In this document: piece by piece, positions 9,898-18,700 of the stretch | How the letters are laid out: each line of letters opens with the position of its first letter | How positions within the stretch are numbered: position 1 is the stretch's first letter | Assembly: GCA_964449985.1 (NCBI GenBank) | Contig: CAYVCG010000030.1 | Location: forward strand, 1-25,394 | Source of the DNA: CAYVCG01 sp964449985 | GTDB taxonomy: Bacteria; Bacillota; Clostridia; Lachnospirales; WRAX01 | DNA: 25,394 bases | Direction: 5' to 3' | Program-made: the position numbers and the translations under genes | Notes under the pieces: generated by a model | The model's input: only the letters and a program-made list of their open reading frames with translations | What the model was told of the DNA's origin: nothing | Databases searched by the model: none

Positions 9898-9926
9898 TTG
9901 ACAAAAGCGATGTGCTACCTTATTAT
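9898..9926 (+). promoter_or_regulatory. Strong sigma-A-type promoter of hairpin RNA copy 1
   Basis: A perfect TTGACA at 9898-9903 is separated by exactly 17 bases from TATTAT at 9921-9926 (one mismatch to TATAAT). The predicted start, about 9932-9933, is the first base of the paired RNA element that follows, so the element appears to be transcribed as its own unit. Confidence 0.75.
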
Positions 9927-9932
9927 CTAATA

Positions 9933-10031
9933 GATGAACAAAGGTGTTTATCAAATTTCAAATAAGAGTTTGCCTTATGCTTTTTGTGTCATAAGAGCGC
10001 TTTTTATTTGTGATTTGATGAGCGCCTTTTT
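9933..10031 (+). ncRNA. Hairpin RNA copy 1: 5' stem-loop plus long terminator-like hairpin, upstream of gatCAB
   Basis: Bases 9933-9939 pair with 9946-9952 to form a 7-bp stem with loop AAAGGT. Alternatively 9940-9965 pairs with 10004-10029 (25 of 26 positions, four of them U-G), closing over an inner hairpin CTTATG 9974-9979 with CATAAG 9990-9995, and ends GCGCCTTTTT. The two folds share bases and exclude each other. Every non-Watson-Crick pair but one is G-U on the plus strand, which indicates plus-strand transcription. A related element lies at 18983-19085. It is probably an attenuator or small RNA. A reading frame starting ATG 9934 crosses it, but has no ribosome site. Confidence 0.6.
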
Positions 10032-10061
10032 AATTTTTATATGTTTTAATCGAAACAATAG

Positions 10062-10098
10062 TGGTATAATATGCAGTAAAGCAACCGCGACTGCGGTT
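10062..10098 (+). promoter_or_regulatory. Extended -10 promoter of gatCAB and leader hairpin
   Basis: TGGTATAAT at 10062-10070 is a perfect TATAAT with an extended-minus-10 TG; the -35 region is poor. Transcription would start near 10077. The leader then carries a perfect 6-bp hairpin, AACCGC 10083-10088 with GCGGTT 10093-10098 around GACT, followed by the gatC ribosome site AGGGGTG. This gives gatCAB its own promoter downstream of the hairpin RNA's terminator. Confidence 0.55.
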
Positions 10099-10122
10099 TC
10101 TAAATGGATAGGGGTGTTTTAA

Positions 10123-10410
10123 ATGAAAATTGATTTGGAAATGATAAACTATCTGGAAGAACTGTCAAGGCTTTCGTTAAATGAATCTGAAAAGCTAGAA
10201 TCAATGGAAGCACTTACAAGCATACTGCAATATATGGATAAGCTTAACGAAGTTGATACAACAACTATCGAGCCGCTTTCTCATCCTTTTGAGGCTGTTA
10301 ATGCTTTTCGAGAAGATGAAATTCGTCCTTCATTTGACAGAAACGATATTTTGGCTAATTCTCCCGTTAAAACGGATGAATTCTTTATCGTTCCTAAAGT
10401 AAATATTTGA
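10123..10410 (+). CDS. gatC: Asp-tRNA(Asn)/Glu-tRNA(Gln) amidotransferase subunit C
   Basis: This 95-residue protein has the usual GatC length. It is the small subunit that holds GatA and GatB together in the cytoplasmic complex converting mischarged Glu-tRNA(Gln) and Asp-tRNA(Asn) to the amidated forms. Family hallmarks include the N-terminal helix with LARLSL-like LSRLSLNESE, the helical stretch ending in LNEVDT, the motif IEPLSHP (about residues 48-54), and a C-terminal FFIVPKV tail that wraps GatA. The start is set by AGGGGTG ahead of ATG 10123. It leads the gatCAB operon; gatA begins 77 bases after its stop. Confidence 0.95.
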   Translation: MKIDLEMINYLEELSRLSLNESEKLESMEALTSILQYMDKLNEVDTTTIEPLSHPFEAVNAFREDEIRPSFDRNDILANSPVKTDEFFIVPKVNI

Positions 10411-10487
10411 TAAACCATAATAAACACCATTATTGAAGTAACAACTGTTTTTTACAAACGAGATTAAAACAGGCGGAGGAAACAGCA

Positions 10488-11969
10488 ATGGATTTTGAGA
10501 ATATAACATGTCTTGAAATGGGGAAAATGATAAGAGAAAAAAAGTTGGGCTGTGTTGAAGCCGTTTCTGAGACGCTAAAGCGTATCCGAGAAAGAGACGG
10601 GCAAATAAACGCATATACTCTTATTCTTGAGGATGAAGCGATATCCACAGCCAAAAAAATCCAGGAGCGTATTGATAACGGCGAGGTTATTTCACCGATA
10701 GCCGGCGTACCTGTTGCCATAAAGGATAACATAAGCACCAAAGGAGCGACAACTACTTGCTCCTCAAAAATACTTTATAACTATAAACCCGTATATAACG
10801 CCACAGCTACACAGCGGTTGGAAGATGCAGGCGCCGTTATTGTTGGAAAACTAAATATGGATGAGTTCGCTATGGGCGGCTCAACAGAAACGTCTTACCA
10901 AGGCGTTACAAAAAACCCATGGAATACAGAATGCGTGCCCGGAGGTTCTTCCGGCGGCGGCGCAGCTGCCGTTGCAGCAGGCGAAGCTGTTGTTGCATTA
11001 GGGTCAGACACAGGCGGTTCTATCCGCCAGCCATGCTCATTTTGTGGCATAACAGGCATAAAGCCCACATACGGCAGCGTTTCACGATACGGTCTTATTG
11101 CATATGCATCATCATTAGACCAAATAGGCCCTATGGGTAAGAATATTGAGGATTGTTGCTCCGTGCTTTCTATCGTTTCCGGTTGGGACGAGAAAGACAG
11201 CACGTCTATTAACAAACCAGCACTTGATTTTAGAGAATCCTTTGGATCTACTGATTTGCGCGGGCTTACTGTCGGCGTTCCTGTTAATTATTTAAGCCAA
11301 GGCATTGACGATGATGTTAAACAGTCCGTTTTGGAAGCTATTGAGCATTTCCGCCGTTTGGGCGCAACTGTTTTGGAATTTGAACTTCCCGCCGCTGATT
11401 ATTCGGTTGCGGCTTATTATATAATCGCTTGTGCAGAAGCCAGCTCCAACCTATCCCGCTTTGACGGCATTAAATATGGATACAAAAGTGCTGATGCGGC
11501 GAATCTGATAGAAACCTATGTTAAATCCAGAAGCGAGGGCTTTGGAACAGAGGTAAAACGCAGGATAATGCTTGGCTCATTTGTTTTAAGCACAGGATAC
11601 TACGATGCTTATTACAAAAAAGCTATGCAGGTTCGCAGAATTGTTAAAGAAGCGTTTGACGATGCATTTTCGAAATATGACTTGCTTATTGCACCAACTG
11701 CTCCAACAACAGCATATAAAATAGGAACAAACAGCAAAGACCCATTAAAGATGTATATGGGTGATATGTATACAGTCTCTGCAAATTTAGCTGGTATTCC
11801 GGGCGTTGCTTTGCCCTGCGGCTTTGATAAAAATGGGATGCCTATAGGTATGCAGCTTTTAGGAAAAGCTTTTTCTGAGCCGGTTTTGGCAAAGGCAGCA
11901 TACGCATTCCAGCAAACAACCGAATTTCACCTGAAAAAACCAATTTTAGTTGGGGAGGTGTCCAGATGA
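10488..11969 (+). CDS. gatA: Asp-tRNA(Asn)/Glu-tRNA(Gln) amidotransferase subunit A
   Basis: This 493-residue amidase-signature protein releases ammonia from glutamine for transfer to the aminoacyl-tRNA held by GatB. The Ser-cisSer-Lys triad is complete: K79 (PVAIKDN), S154 (PGGSSGG) and nucleophile S178 (DTGGSIRQP). These are the same positions as I recall for the Staphylococcus aureus enzyme. The glycine-rich amidase signature spans about 150-180. The start follows a clear GGAGGA site. Its stop overlaps the gatB start by four bases (ATGA), so the two are translationally coupled. Length and order are typical and nothing looks broken. Confidence 0.97.
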   Translation: MDFENITCLEMGKMIREKKLGCVEAVSETLKRIRERDGQINAYTLILEDEAISTAKKIQERIDNGEVISPIAGVPVAIKDNISTKGATTTCSSKILYNYKPVYNATATQRLEDAGAVIVGKLNMDEFAMGGSTETSYQGVTKNPWNTECVPGGSSGGGAAAVAAGEAVVALGSDTGGSIRQPCSFCGITGIKPTYGSVSRYGLIAYASSLDQIGPMGKNIEDCCSVLSIVSGWDEKDSTSINKPALDFRESFGSTDLRGLTVGVPVNYLSQGIDDDVKQSVLEAIEHFRRLGATVLEFELPAADYSVAAYYIIACAEASSNLSRFDGIKYGYKSADAANLIETYVKSRSEGFGTEVKRRIMLGSFVLSTGYYDAYYKKAMQVRRIVKEAFDDAFSKYDLLIAPTAPTTAYKIGTNSKDPLKMYMGDMYTVSANLAGIPGVALPCGFDKNGMPIGMQLLGKAFSEPVLAKAAYAFQQTTEFHLKKPILVGEVSR

Positions 11970-13408
11970 GTACAGAATACAGAACGGTTATCGGCCTTGA
12001 AGTACACGTTGAGCTTGCCACAAAAACAAAAATATTCTGCGGCTGTACAAACTGCTTCGGCGGCGCACCAAATACCCATGTTTGTCCGGTCTGCTCCGGG
12101 ATGCCGGGAAGTCTTCCCCGTCTTAACAAAAAATGTATTGATTTTGCTGTTATGGCTGGTCTTGCCCTAAACTGCAAAATCAATTTGATTAATAAATTTG
12201 ATAGAAAAAATTATTTCTATCCTGATTTGCCTAAAGCATACCAGATTTCACAATCATATGCTCCCATTTGCCAAAAAGGCTTTATGGAGATACAAACCGA
12301 AAATGGGATTAAAAAAATCGGCATAACAGAAATCCATTTAGAAGAAGATGCCGGAAAATTACTTCATGATCCAGTAAGCGATAACACATTTGTGGATTAT
12401 AACCGCTGTGGAACACCTTTGATAGAAATCGTTAGCGAGCCGGATTTTTCAAACGCTGATGAGGTTATAGCTTATCTCGAGAAATTGCGTGAGCTTCTGC
12501 TTTATCTTGGCGTTTCGGATTGTAAGATGCAAGAAGGCTCTATGCGGGCAGACGTTAATCTTTCTGTTTGCCCTAAAGACAGCGATACATTCGGCGTTCG
12601 CACAGAGATGAAAAACTTAAACTCATTTAAGGCAATACACAAAGCCATTATATTTGAACAAAAAAGGCAGATAGAGGTTATAGAGCGCGGTGGATTTATC
12701 GTTCAGGAAACCCGCCGCTGGGATGACAACAAAGAAGAAAGCTATTCCATGCGCTCAAAGGAAAACGCAAAGGACTATCGCTATTTCCCGGAGCCGGATT
12801 TGCTTACTATTAAAATAGAAGAAAGCCGAATAGCCGAGATTAAAGCCAACATGCCTGAAACGGCAGAGCAAAAACGTGATAGATACATCAGCGAATTTGG
12901 GCTTAGTGAATATGATGCATCAGTTCTTACTGCAAGAAAGCCTTTGGCAGATTTATTTGAAAAAACCAATAGCATATGCAACAAACCTAAAGACACTTGC
13001 GATATGATAACAGGCGAAATCATGCGTTTGATGAAGGAAACGTCTACAACAGCGGATGATCTTAAATTGGATGGCGAAAAGCTGGCCGTTATCATTGAAC
13101 TTATAGATTCTGCTCAGATAAACAGGGCAGCGGGTAAGACCGTTTTGGAGGCGGTATTTAAAGAGGATGCCGATCCAAATGAATATGTAAAAGCCAACGG
13201 GCTTATGATGATTAAAGACGACGGTTTGGTGGAGCGCACGATAGATGAGGTGCTTGCCGAGAACCCCAAGTCCATAGAGGATTATAAAAACGGCAAGGAA
13301 AAGGCGTATGGCTTTTTCGTTGGACAGACGATGAAACGTCTTGGCGGCAAGGCAGACCCTAAGGCCGTTAATAGGATATTAACAGAGAAGCTCAACCAAT
13401 ATTTATAA
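11966..13408 (+). CDS. gatB: Asp-tRNA(Asn)/Glu-tRNA(Gln) amidotransferase subunit B
   Basis: This 480-residue subunit binds the mischarged tRNA, activates the acyl group with ATP and receives ammonia from GatA. Visible signatures are GLEVHVEL near the N-terminus and a Cys cluster (C25, C27, C30, C40, C43) with PNTHVCPVC that probably binds zinc as in many GatB proteins. RKNYFYPDLPK and the tail region (about 330-480) corresponding to the tRNA-binding helical and YqeY-like domains also fit. It overlaps gatA by four bases and has GGGGAGGTG upstream of ATG 11966. Its presence implies that Gln-tRNA and/or Asn-tRNA are made by the indirect route. Confidence 0.97.
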   Translation: MSTEYRTVIGLEVHVELATKTKIFCGCTNCFGGAPNTHVCPVCSGMPGSLPRLNKKCIDFAVMAGLALNCKINLINKFDRKNYFYPDLPKAYQISQSYAPICQKGFMEIQTENGIKKIGITEIHLEEDAGKLLHDPVSDNTFVDYNRCGTPLIEIVSEPDFSNADEVIAYLEKLRELLLYLGVSDCKMQEGSMRADVNLSVCPKDSDTFGVRTEMKNLNSFKAIHKAIIFEQKRQIEVIERGGFIVQETRRWDDNKEESYSMRSKENAKDYRYFPEPDLLTIKIEESRIAEIKANMPETAEQKRDRYISEFGLSEYDASVLTARKPLADLFEKTNSICNKPKDTCDMITGEIMRLMKETSTTADDLKLDGEKLAVIIELIDSAQINRAAGKTVLEAVFKEDADPNEYVKANGLMMIKDDGLVERTIDEVLAENPKSIEDYKNGKEKAYGFFVGQTMKRLGGKADPKAVNRILTEKLNQYL

Positions 13409-13422
13409 GTTTTTGAAGGAGT

Positions 13423-13454
13423 TTGAGGAAACTTTTTTCAAAAAGTTTCCTCAA
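13423..13454 (+). terminator. Perfect 14-bp hairpin between gatB and the transhydrogenase operon
   Basis: Bases 13423-13436 (TTGAGGAAACTTTT) pair perfectly with 13441-13454 around the loop TTCA. The arms carry their own T and A runs, but no free T-run follows, so it may act as a partial or bidirectional terminator or an RNA-end stabiliser. It separates gatB from the NuoE-like gene, whose start is 46 bases later. No clear promoter is visible in that short space. Confidence 0.5.
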
Positions 13455-13499
13455 TAAAAATCTCCCCACCACAACAATCGACGGAAAGGAGCGAAAAAT

Positions 13500-14003
13500 A
13501 TGTGCAGTTGCAGTTGTAAAGCCGCTCAGACAATGGATTTTTCAAAGCTCACACCAATTTTGGATAAATATAAACATACAAAAGGCAGCCTTATCACTAT
13601 TTTGCAAAAGGCGCAGGATATTTATGGCTATCTGCCTATGGAGTTAATAGAGCATATATCCCGGGAGACTGGCATAAAGCCCGCAAAGATACTTGGCGTT
13701 GTGACATTTTATACCCAGTTTCGGACTACACCTATCGGCAAAAACCTGATTTTGCTGTGTCAGGGCACTGCTTGCCACGTTAATGGCTCCGCCGGTATAG
13801 AACAAGCAATTTGCGAGGAGCTTAATATATCAGAAGGCGAAACGACGCAAGACGGATTATTCACTCTTAATAATGTGGCATGTCTTGGTTGTTGCAGCCT
13901 GTCGCCTGTTATGATGATAAACGGCGAAACATACGGCAACCTAACGCCCGAAAAAGCAAAACGCATACTGAATGACATAAAAACGGCGGAGGTGTCGCCA
14001 TGA
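13500..14003 (+). CDS. NuoE/HydC-like [2Fe-2S] subunit of an electron-bifurcating complex
   Basis: This 167-residue thioredoxin-fold ferredoxin matches the NuoE family. It has the ligand pattern C87-x4-C92-x35-C128-x3-C132, the same spacing I recall for E. coli NuoE. An N-terminal helical region (about 15-70) with GYLPMELI and VVTFYTQF is also typical. It probably passes electrons to or from the FMN subunit encoded next. The start is supported by AAAGGAG before ATG 13500. The first six residues, MCSCSC, form an unusual Cys-rich tip that lies outside the standard cluster; M12 is an alternative start. Its stop overlaps the next gene by four bases, so the three genes form one operon. Orthologues occur in bifurcating hydrogenases, formate dehydrogenases and Stn-type transhydrogenases. 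Confidence 0.9.
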   Translation: MCSCSCKAAQTMDFSKLTPILDKYKHTKGSLITILQKAQDIYGYLPMELIEHISRETGIKPAKILGVVTFYTQFRTTPIGKNLILLCQGTACHVNGSAGIEQAICEELNISEGETTQDGLFTLNNVACLGCCSLSPVMMINGETYGNLTPEKAKRILNDIKTAEVSP

Positions 14004-15751
14004 GAATAAATATAGGAAAAGGGAGCTGCGGCATAGCCGCCGGAGCAGGCAAAATATCCGATTATCTGGAAAAGCGTTTGGCTGAGGAAAATATCCGAGC
14101 TGATGTTAAAACAACAGGCTGTATCGGCATGTGCTTTTTGGAGCCGATTGTTGATGTTATTTTAGATAGCGGTGTGAAAAAAACGTTTGTTAATGTTAAT
14201 AATCAAGTTATTGATGAGATAATCACCTTTTTAAAGCAAAATCAGGAAGATTTTATATCTGACAATTTATTAAATAACGATGATGCGGCGTTTTTGGATA
14301 AACAAAAGCGTATTGCCCTTAAAAACTGCGGCATTATCAACCCGGAAAGCATTGAAGAATACATAGAACAAGGCGGTTATTCCGCGATTTCCAAGTGTAT
14401 AAGCGGTATGACGCCGGAGGATGTTATTGAGGAAATAAAGACATCAGGCTTAAAAGGGCGTGGCGGCGCTGGTTTCCCCACATGGATAAAATGGAAAGCA
14501 GCCAGAGATTCCAAAGGCGAAAAGAAATATGTTATTTGTAATGCAGACGAGGGCGATCCCGGAGCATTTATGGACAGAGCCGTCATAGAGGGCGATCCTC
14601 ATGCACTGATTGAAGGTATGCTCATTTCAGCTTATGCAATGGGTGCTGATGAAGGCGTTGTATATGTCCGCGCGGAATACCCGCTTGCGGTTGTGCGTTT
14701 GGAAAACGCCATAAACCAGGCAATAGAATACAATCTCTTGGGAGATAACATAAAAGGTAGCAATTTCAGCTTTAACCTTCGTATTAAAGAAGGCGCAGGG
14801 GCATTTGTTTGCGGCGAGGAAACCGCACTTATAGCTTCTTTGGAAGGCGAGCGCGGTATGCCAAGACTAAAACCGCCATTTCCGGCGCAAAAAGGCTTCT
14901 GGCAAGCCCCTTCCAACATAAACAATGTTGAAACATACGCTAACGTGCCTTGGATAATCCGAAACGGCGGCAACGCTTTTTCCGCCATGGGAACGGATGA
15001 CAGCAAGGGCACCAAGGTTTTCGCTATAACCGGCAAGGTTAAAAAAGGCGGGCTTGTGGAAGTTCCTATGGGGCTTACAATAAAGGAAGTTATTTATGGC
15101 ATTGCTGGCGGAATTAAAGATGATAAACAGCTAAAAGCTGTTCAGATGGGCGGCCCATCAGGCGGTTGTATCCCGGCAGAACGCATGGATACTGTCATTG
15201 ATTATAAGGCATTGGCCGAAACCGGCGCAATTATGGGCTCTGGCGGTATGGTTGTTATGGATGAAACCACATGTATGGTGGATATGGCGAGATTCTTTCT
15301 GGACTTTACATGCAAGGAATCATGCGGCAAATGTATTCATTGCCGTGTGGGAACAAAACGCATGTTGGAAATACTTGAACGTATTACAAACGGACAGGGC
15401 AAAGAAGGGGATATAGAACTGCTATATGACTTGGCTATTCAGATAAAAGATGGTTCACTTTGCGGCCTTGGCCAAACCGCCCCGAACCCTGTTCTCACCA
15501 CGCTTAGATACTATAGAAACGAATATGAAGATCACATAAACAAAAAATGCACCGCAAAGCAATGCAAGGCTTTGCTTACATACAGCATCATAAAGGACAA
15601 ATGCACCGGCTGTACCCTTTGCGCAAGAAAATGCCCTGCTAGTTGCATAGCAGGCGAGGTTAAAAAGCCTCATGAGATTGATTCCGAACTTTGCGTAAAA
15701 TGCGGTAAGTGCAAAACGGTTTGTCGGTTTGATGCTATAGAAATTAGGTGA
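14000..15751 (+). CDS. NuoF/HydB-like NADH- and FMN-binding FeS flavoprotein
   Basis: This 583-residue protein is the NADH-handling subunit. Domains in order are an N-terminal thioredoxin-like [2Fe-2S] region (C10, C41, C45), the NuoF FMN/NADH core with GRGGAGFP (153-160) and ICNADEGDPGAF (179-190), an SLBB-like stretch (about 335-400), and the NuoF [4Fe-4S] ligands C442, C445, C448, C488. A C-terminal two-cluster ferredoxin has C535, C538, C541, C545 and C565, C568, C571, C575. The extra N- and C-terminal FeS domains mark the HydB/HndC branch rather than respiratory NuoF. In that branch the FMN is held responsible for electron bifurcation among NADH, ferredoxin and a third partner. It overlaps the NuoE-like gene by four bases and is followed directly by the large subunit. 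Confidence 0.93.
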   Translation: MRINIGKGSCGIAAGAGKISDYLEKRLAEENIRADVKTTGCIGMCFLEPIVDVILDSGVKKTFVNVNNQVIDEIITFLKQNQEDFISDNLLNNDDAAFLDKQKRIALKNCGIINPESIEEYIEQGGYSAISKCISGMTPEDVIEEIKTSGLKGRGGAGFPTWIKWKAARDSKGEKKYVICNADEGDPGAFMDRAVIEGDPHALIEGMLISAYAMGADEGVVYVRAEYPLAVVRLENAINQAIEYNLLGDNIKGSNFSFNLRIKEGAGAFVCGEETALIASLEGERGMPRLKPPFPAQKGFWQAPSNINNVETYANVPWIIRNGGNAFSAMGTDDSKGTKVFAITGKVKKGGLVEVPMGLTIKEVIYGIAGGIKDDKQLKAVQMGGPSGGCIPAERMDTVIDYKALAETGAIMGSGGMVVMDETTCMVDMARFFLDFTCKESCGKCIHCRVGTKRMLEILERITNGQGKEGDIELLYDLAIQIKDGSLCGLGQTAPNPVLTTLRYYRNEYEDHINKKCTAKQCKALLTYSIIKDKCTGCTLCARKCPASCIAGEVKKPHEIDSELCVKCGKCKTVCRFDAIEIR

Positions 15752-15756
15752 TACAT

Positions 15757-18700
15757 ATGGAACAGATTAAAATAATTATAAACGGACTTGAATGTATCGG
15801 CTATGATGGTCAAACGATTGTGGATGTGGCTAAAGCAAATGGCATTGCCATACCAACCCTGTGTCATGACGACCGCGTGAAGCCATACGGCGCTTGCGGT
15901 ATTTGCGTTGTAGAGTTGGAAAATTCACCGAAGCTCATTCGTGCATGTTCCACCTTTATACAAAACGGCATGTCCATAAAGACAGATACCCAACGGATTC
16001 GTGCATCAAGACAGACAGCTTTGGAGCTTCTGCTTTCCGACCATACTGGGGATTGTCGCCCTCCGTGCCAAACAGCCTGCCCTGCTAAGACAGACTGTCA
16101 GGGTTATGTTGGTCTTATCGCAAACGGAGAGTTTGAAGAAGCTATAAAGCTTATAAAGGATAAAATACCGTTGCCTGCTTCTATCGGCCGGGTTTGTCCG
16201 CATCCGTGCGAGACTGCTTGCCGCCGCAAAATGGTTGAAGAACCGATAAGCATAGCACAATTAAAATACTTTGCCGCTGATACAGATTTGTCACTGGAAT
16301 CACCGTTTTTGCCCGAAATAGAGCAGTCCACTGGCAAACATGTAGCAATCGTGGGCGGAGGGCCGGGCGGCCTTTCCGCTGCATACTTCCTTATACAAAA
16401 AGGTCACAGCGTCACCATTTATGACGCTATGGACAAAATGGGCGGTATGTTGCGATACGGCATACCGGAATATCGTTTGCCAAAAACTGTATTGGATAAA
16501 GAAATCCGGCTTATCGAATCGCTTGGCGTTAAAATGATCAACAACACAGCTATAGGCAAAGACATAACCTTAGATGAATTACGAAAGTCTTCCGATGCTG
16601 TTATCGTTGCCATCGGGGCATGGAAAAGTATGGGAATGGGTGTTCCCGGAGAAGATTTAAAAGGTGTTGTCGGCGGTATAGATTTCCTTCGGGATGCTTA
16701 TTTTAACAGACCATCCCTAATGGGTAAGCGCGTTGCAGTCGTTGGCGGAGGAAATACAGCAATGGATGCTTGCCGCACTGCTGTTCGCCTTGGGGCGGAT
16801 GAGGTTTATATTATATACCGCAGAACAAGGGACGAAATGCCAGCGGAAGAGATAGAGATAACAGAAGCAGAAGAAGAAGGCGTAGTTTTCAAATATTTGA
16901 CTAACCCTATTGAAATCGTATCCGAGAATGGAAATGTTTCAAACATTCGTCTGCAAAAGATGCAGCTGGGAGAACCTGATCAAAGCGGGCGCAGATCACC
17001 TGTTCCTATCCCGGGCGAGGAAGAAATGTTGCCGCTGGATATTGTTATAATGGCTATAGGCCAGGGCGTAAACAGCCAGGGCTTTGAGGATCTTTCCTTA
17101 TCCAAAAGAAAAACGATTTTAGCAGACGAAAAAACATATAGAACGAGCGAACCGGGCGTATTTGCAATAGGAGATGCTACAAATAAAGGCGCAAGTATTG
17201 CCATAGAAGCTATCGGCGAGGCGCAAAAGGCATCAATTATTGTTCACGAATTCCTAATGGGTAAAGACGTTTCTTATGAAGAACCGTTCATTGTTACAAG
17301 AGAGGTTACGCCGGAAATGCTCTCAGATCGCCCAAAACTCCAAAGAGTAAAACCGGCGCACGTTCATCCCGATGATAGAAAGAAAAACTTCTCCGAAATT
17401 GTTTCTACTTACACAATAGAGCAGGCGCAAAAGGAAGCTTCTCGCTGTTTGAGTTGCGGCTGCGCGGATTACTTTGAATGCAAGCTTATAAAATACGCCA
17501 ATGATTATAGCGTTCAGCCGGAGAAATTCAAAGGCGAAATCCACTCAAGACCTGTAGACGAAAGCAGTCCTTTCCTTCGCAGAGATCCGAATAAATGTAT
17601 TTTATGCGGCTTGTGCATACGCGTTTGCGAAGAGGTTATGGGATGCACAGCTTTAGGGCTTGTAGACAGAGGATTTGATTCCGCCGTTAGCCCAGAGCTT
17701 AATCTACCGCTTTTCAAAACCGATTGTATCTCCTGCGGCCAGTGCGCAGCACTTTGCCCAACAGGCGCTATTACTGAAGTTTTGCATGTTCCAAAGCCTG
17801 TTCCTGTCAGGGAAGAGGTTACGCAATCCGTTTGTTCGTTCTGCAGCGTTGGCTGCAAAACAAACCTAACAACAAAAGGCGAACTCCTCCTTCGAAGCTT
17901 GCCTGATGACGGCGCAATCCTATGCGCTAAGGGGCGTTTCGGATTTACAGAATATACAAATGATTCAAGGCTTATAAAACCAATGTACAGAGAGAATAGA
18001 GAGCTTACCAATATTCCGTTTGATAAGGTTTATTCACACATTGCTAAAAGGCTGGATAGTCTTATATCAAAATACGGAACTGATTGTATCGGGGTTTCCG
18101 TCTCCGATAGGCTTACGAATGAGGAGATCTTTGCTATAAAGCAGTATGCCGATACGGCATTAAAAACACCAAACCTTTTTTCATTTAACACATATAGAAA
18201 CGTAGGCGATAATAAGCCATCAGCTTCCTTTGATGATTTGGATAAAGCAGATGTTATCGTGTTATTATGCGGTGATATTATGGAAAGCCATCCAGTAGCA
18301 GGCATAAAAATCAAGAAGGCTGTGGAAAACGGATCAAAATTGATTTTGATAAGCGATGCTAAAACCCAAGCCAAAGAATGGGCATATATAACGCTTGACC
18401 TTGGCGATGCGGCAAAAGCAGCAGAGTTTTGCGGCTCGGCCGAAAAAACTGTGTTCGTATATGATAGCTCAATCATAGCCGAAGGCACCCAAACTTTATT
18501 CTCAGATATATCCGTTGTTTCTAATAACACGGCACTAATCCTCCCGCTTCTTAAAAACTGCAATACCCGCGGTCTTATGGACATTGGCGTCGATACAAAC
18601 TCCGCAGCGTATGTAGAAAAGATTAGGGATAAATCAATTAAGTGTTTGTTTATATTCGGAGAGGATATCCCGGAAATTGATTTAAGTGGTTTGGAAATGC

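Noticed and set aside
9934..10122. 62-aa plus-strand frame starting ATG 9934 and ending at gatC
   Set aside because: It has no ribosome site, begins within one or two bases of the predicted transcript start, reads through the paired arms and T-run of the RNA element and through a second promoter. The matching frame in RNA copy 2 stops after six codons.
9933..10122. T-box or known riboswitch leader for gatCAB
   Set aside because: No T-box sequence (GGGTGGNACCGCG type) or other riboswitch core I know was found between 9933 and 10122.
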